A stretch of DNA of 32,621 bases from an uncultured Prevotellaceae bacterium (lineage in GTDB: Bacteria; Bacteroidota; Bacteroidia; Bacteroidales; Bacteroidaceae): contig CAMADY010000022.1 in assembly GCA_945831805.1 (NCBI GenBank), positions 1-32,621 on the forward strand, given 5' to 3'. Position 1 is the first letter of the stretch. The number at the start of each line of letters is the position of its first letter. The notes beneath the pieces were generated by a model. It searched no databases, was not told where the DNA came from, and worked only from the letters and a program-made list of their open reading frames with translations. The position numbers and the translations under genes were made by a program. Positions 32,264 to 32,621 of this stretch are shown here, piece by piece.

Positions 32264-32621
32264 TTAACACGTACGAGCTATTTGATCTATTTCCTCTAAG
32301 GACCTCCCTAAATTCATAGCTATCACATCCTTTGCAACTCCAGCCTGCAACAACAGTTTCACTGAAGTTCTTATCTTCTCATCCTGCTCCTTCAACTGTG
32401 CACCTTGCTCCTTCAACTGCGCACATTGCTCCTTCAACTGTGCACCTTGCTCCGCTAACAGTTTGTCACGCATGAGGATTTCCGTATCACGATTCTCTAT
32501 TGCCGAGAAATACTCATCCTCTACATTCATATTATGCCGCAATGCAGCATCAGAAGCCGCCCTAAGCAGTCTGTGTATGATATGCAGCATCTCCTCATCA
32601 TCAGCATAAAGAGACTCATCA
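32264..32621 (-). CDS. C-terminal part of an Rpn-family PD-(D/E)XK nuclease/putative transposase (runs off window)
   Basis: The frame is open to the window edge (119 codons visible; reading DESLYADDEEMLHIIH at its upstream end), so the start and nuclease core lie outside. The visible part matches the C-terminal region of Rpn/PD-(D/E)XK family proteins abundant in Prevotella: HNMNVEDEYFSAIENRDTEIL, then a coiled coil, and the closing IRTSVKLLLQAGVAKDVIAM...SLEEIDQIA, a small helical segment. The coiled coil is built of an exact seven-residue repeat AQLKEQG/C (three copies, DNA period 21 bases, about 32389-32457). The Rpn family is linked to recombination-promoting DNA cleavage. Confidence 0.8.
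   Translation of the reverse strand, partial: DESLYADDEEMLHIIHRLLRAASDAALRHNMNVEDEYFSAIENRDTEILMRDKLLAEQGAQLKEQCAQLKEQGAQLKEQDEKIRTSVKLLLQAGVAKDVIAMNLGRSLEEIDQIARTC

Overview
The window looks like chromosomal DNA of a Prevotella-type member of the Bacteroidales (phylum Bacteroidota). The grounds are seven good matches to the Bacteroidetes promoter (TTTG or TTG, 19-21 bases, TAnnTTTG), two type IX secretion (T9SS) genes (porE- and porQ-like), Bacteroidota-style TrmB, XseA and TopB proteins, a multi-copy AAA-ATPase/DUF1703 gene, the tail of an Rpn-type PD-(D/E)XK gene, and many short intergenic repeats. The species cannot be named from the sequence alone. No phage, plasmid, insertion sequence or CRISPR array was seen.

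Layout. Positions 1-4275 are all on the minus strand: a tRNA-Ser(GGA) cut by the window edge, trmO (tRNA modification), purT (purine synthesis), a cytidylate-kinase-like protein and a MATE transporter. A divergent promoter pair at 4337-4415 then serves the MATE gene leftwards and xseA rightwards. A 310-base repeat-rich gap (5823-6132) follows, then a decayed surface-protein remnant and an AAA-ATPase/nuclease-like gene. Positions 8420-14825 are again minus strand: an RsmF-like rRNA methyltransferase, porE, tatD, a polyprenyl diphosphate synthase and porQ. From 15005 the plus strand carries xseB, mrp, a large alpha-2-macroglobulin-like protein, a DUF1573 protein, meaB, ispH, cmk, topB and a porin. 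ispH-cmk-topB are joined by 4-base start/stop overlaps. The right end is minus strand: trmB, ilvE, an AT-rich lipoprotein gene with a probable frameshift at its start, and the C-terminal part of an Rpn-family gene running off the window.

How the genes fit together. Most are housekeeping: tRNA and rRNA modification (trmO, trmB, RsmF-like), DNA repair and topology (xseA, xseB, topB), isoprenoids (ispH, polyprenyl synthase), nucleotides (purT, cmk), Fe-S handling (mrp), amino acids (ilvE) and B12-dependent metabolism (meaB). Several others serve the envelope (porE, porQ, A2M-like, porin, lipoprotein). The type IX genes and the prenyl synthase share one strand block.

The most unusual content is the repeat landscape. 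It includes two copies of a palindromic element with 39-base arms built of heptamers, two inverted copies of a 22-base-period array with a shared leader, an 11-base-period array, heptamers abutting the xseA start codon, and helically phased CGTAAGA boxes before porE. Three conserved enzymes (RsmF-like, TopB, TrmB) carry in-frame insertions that look like such repeats. A decayed copy of the meaB 3' end forms a ten-codon reading frame whose stop overlaps the ispH start. A 32-base tandem duplication has changed the C-terminus of TrmO.
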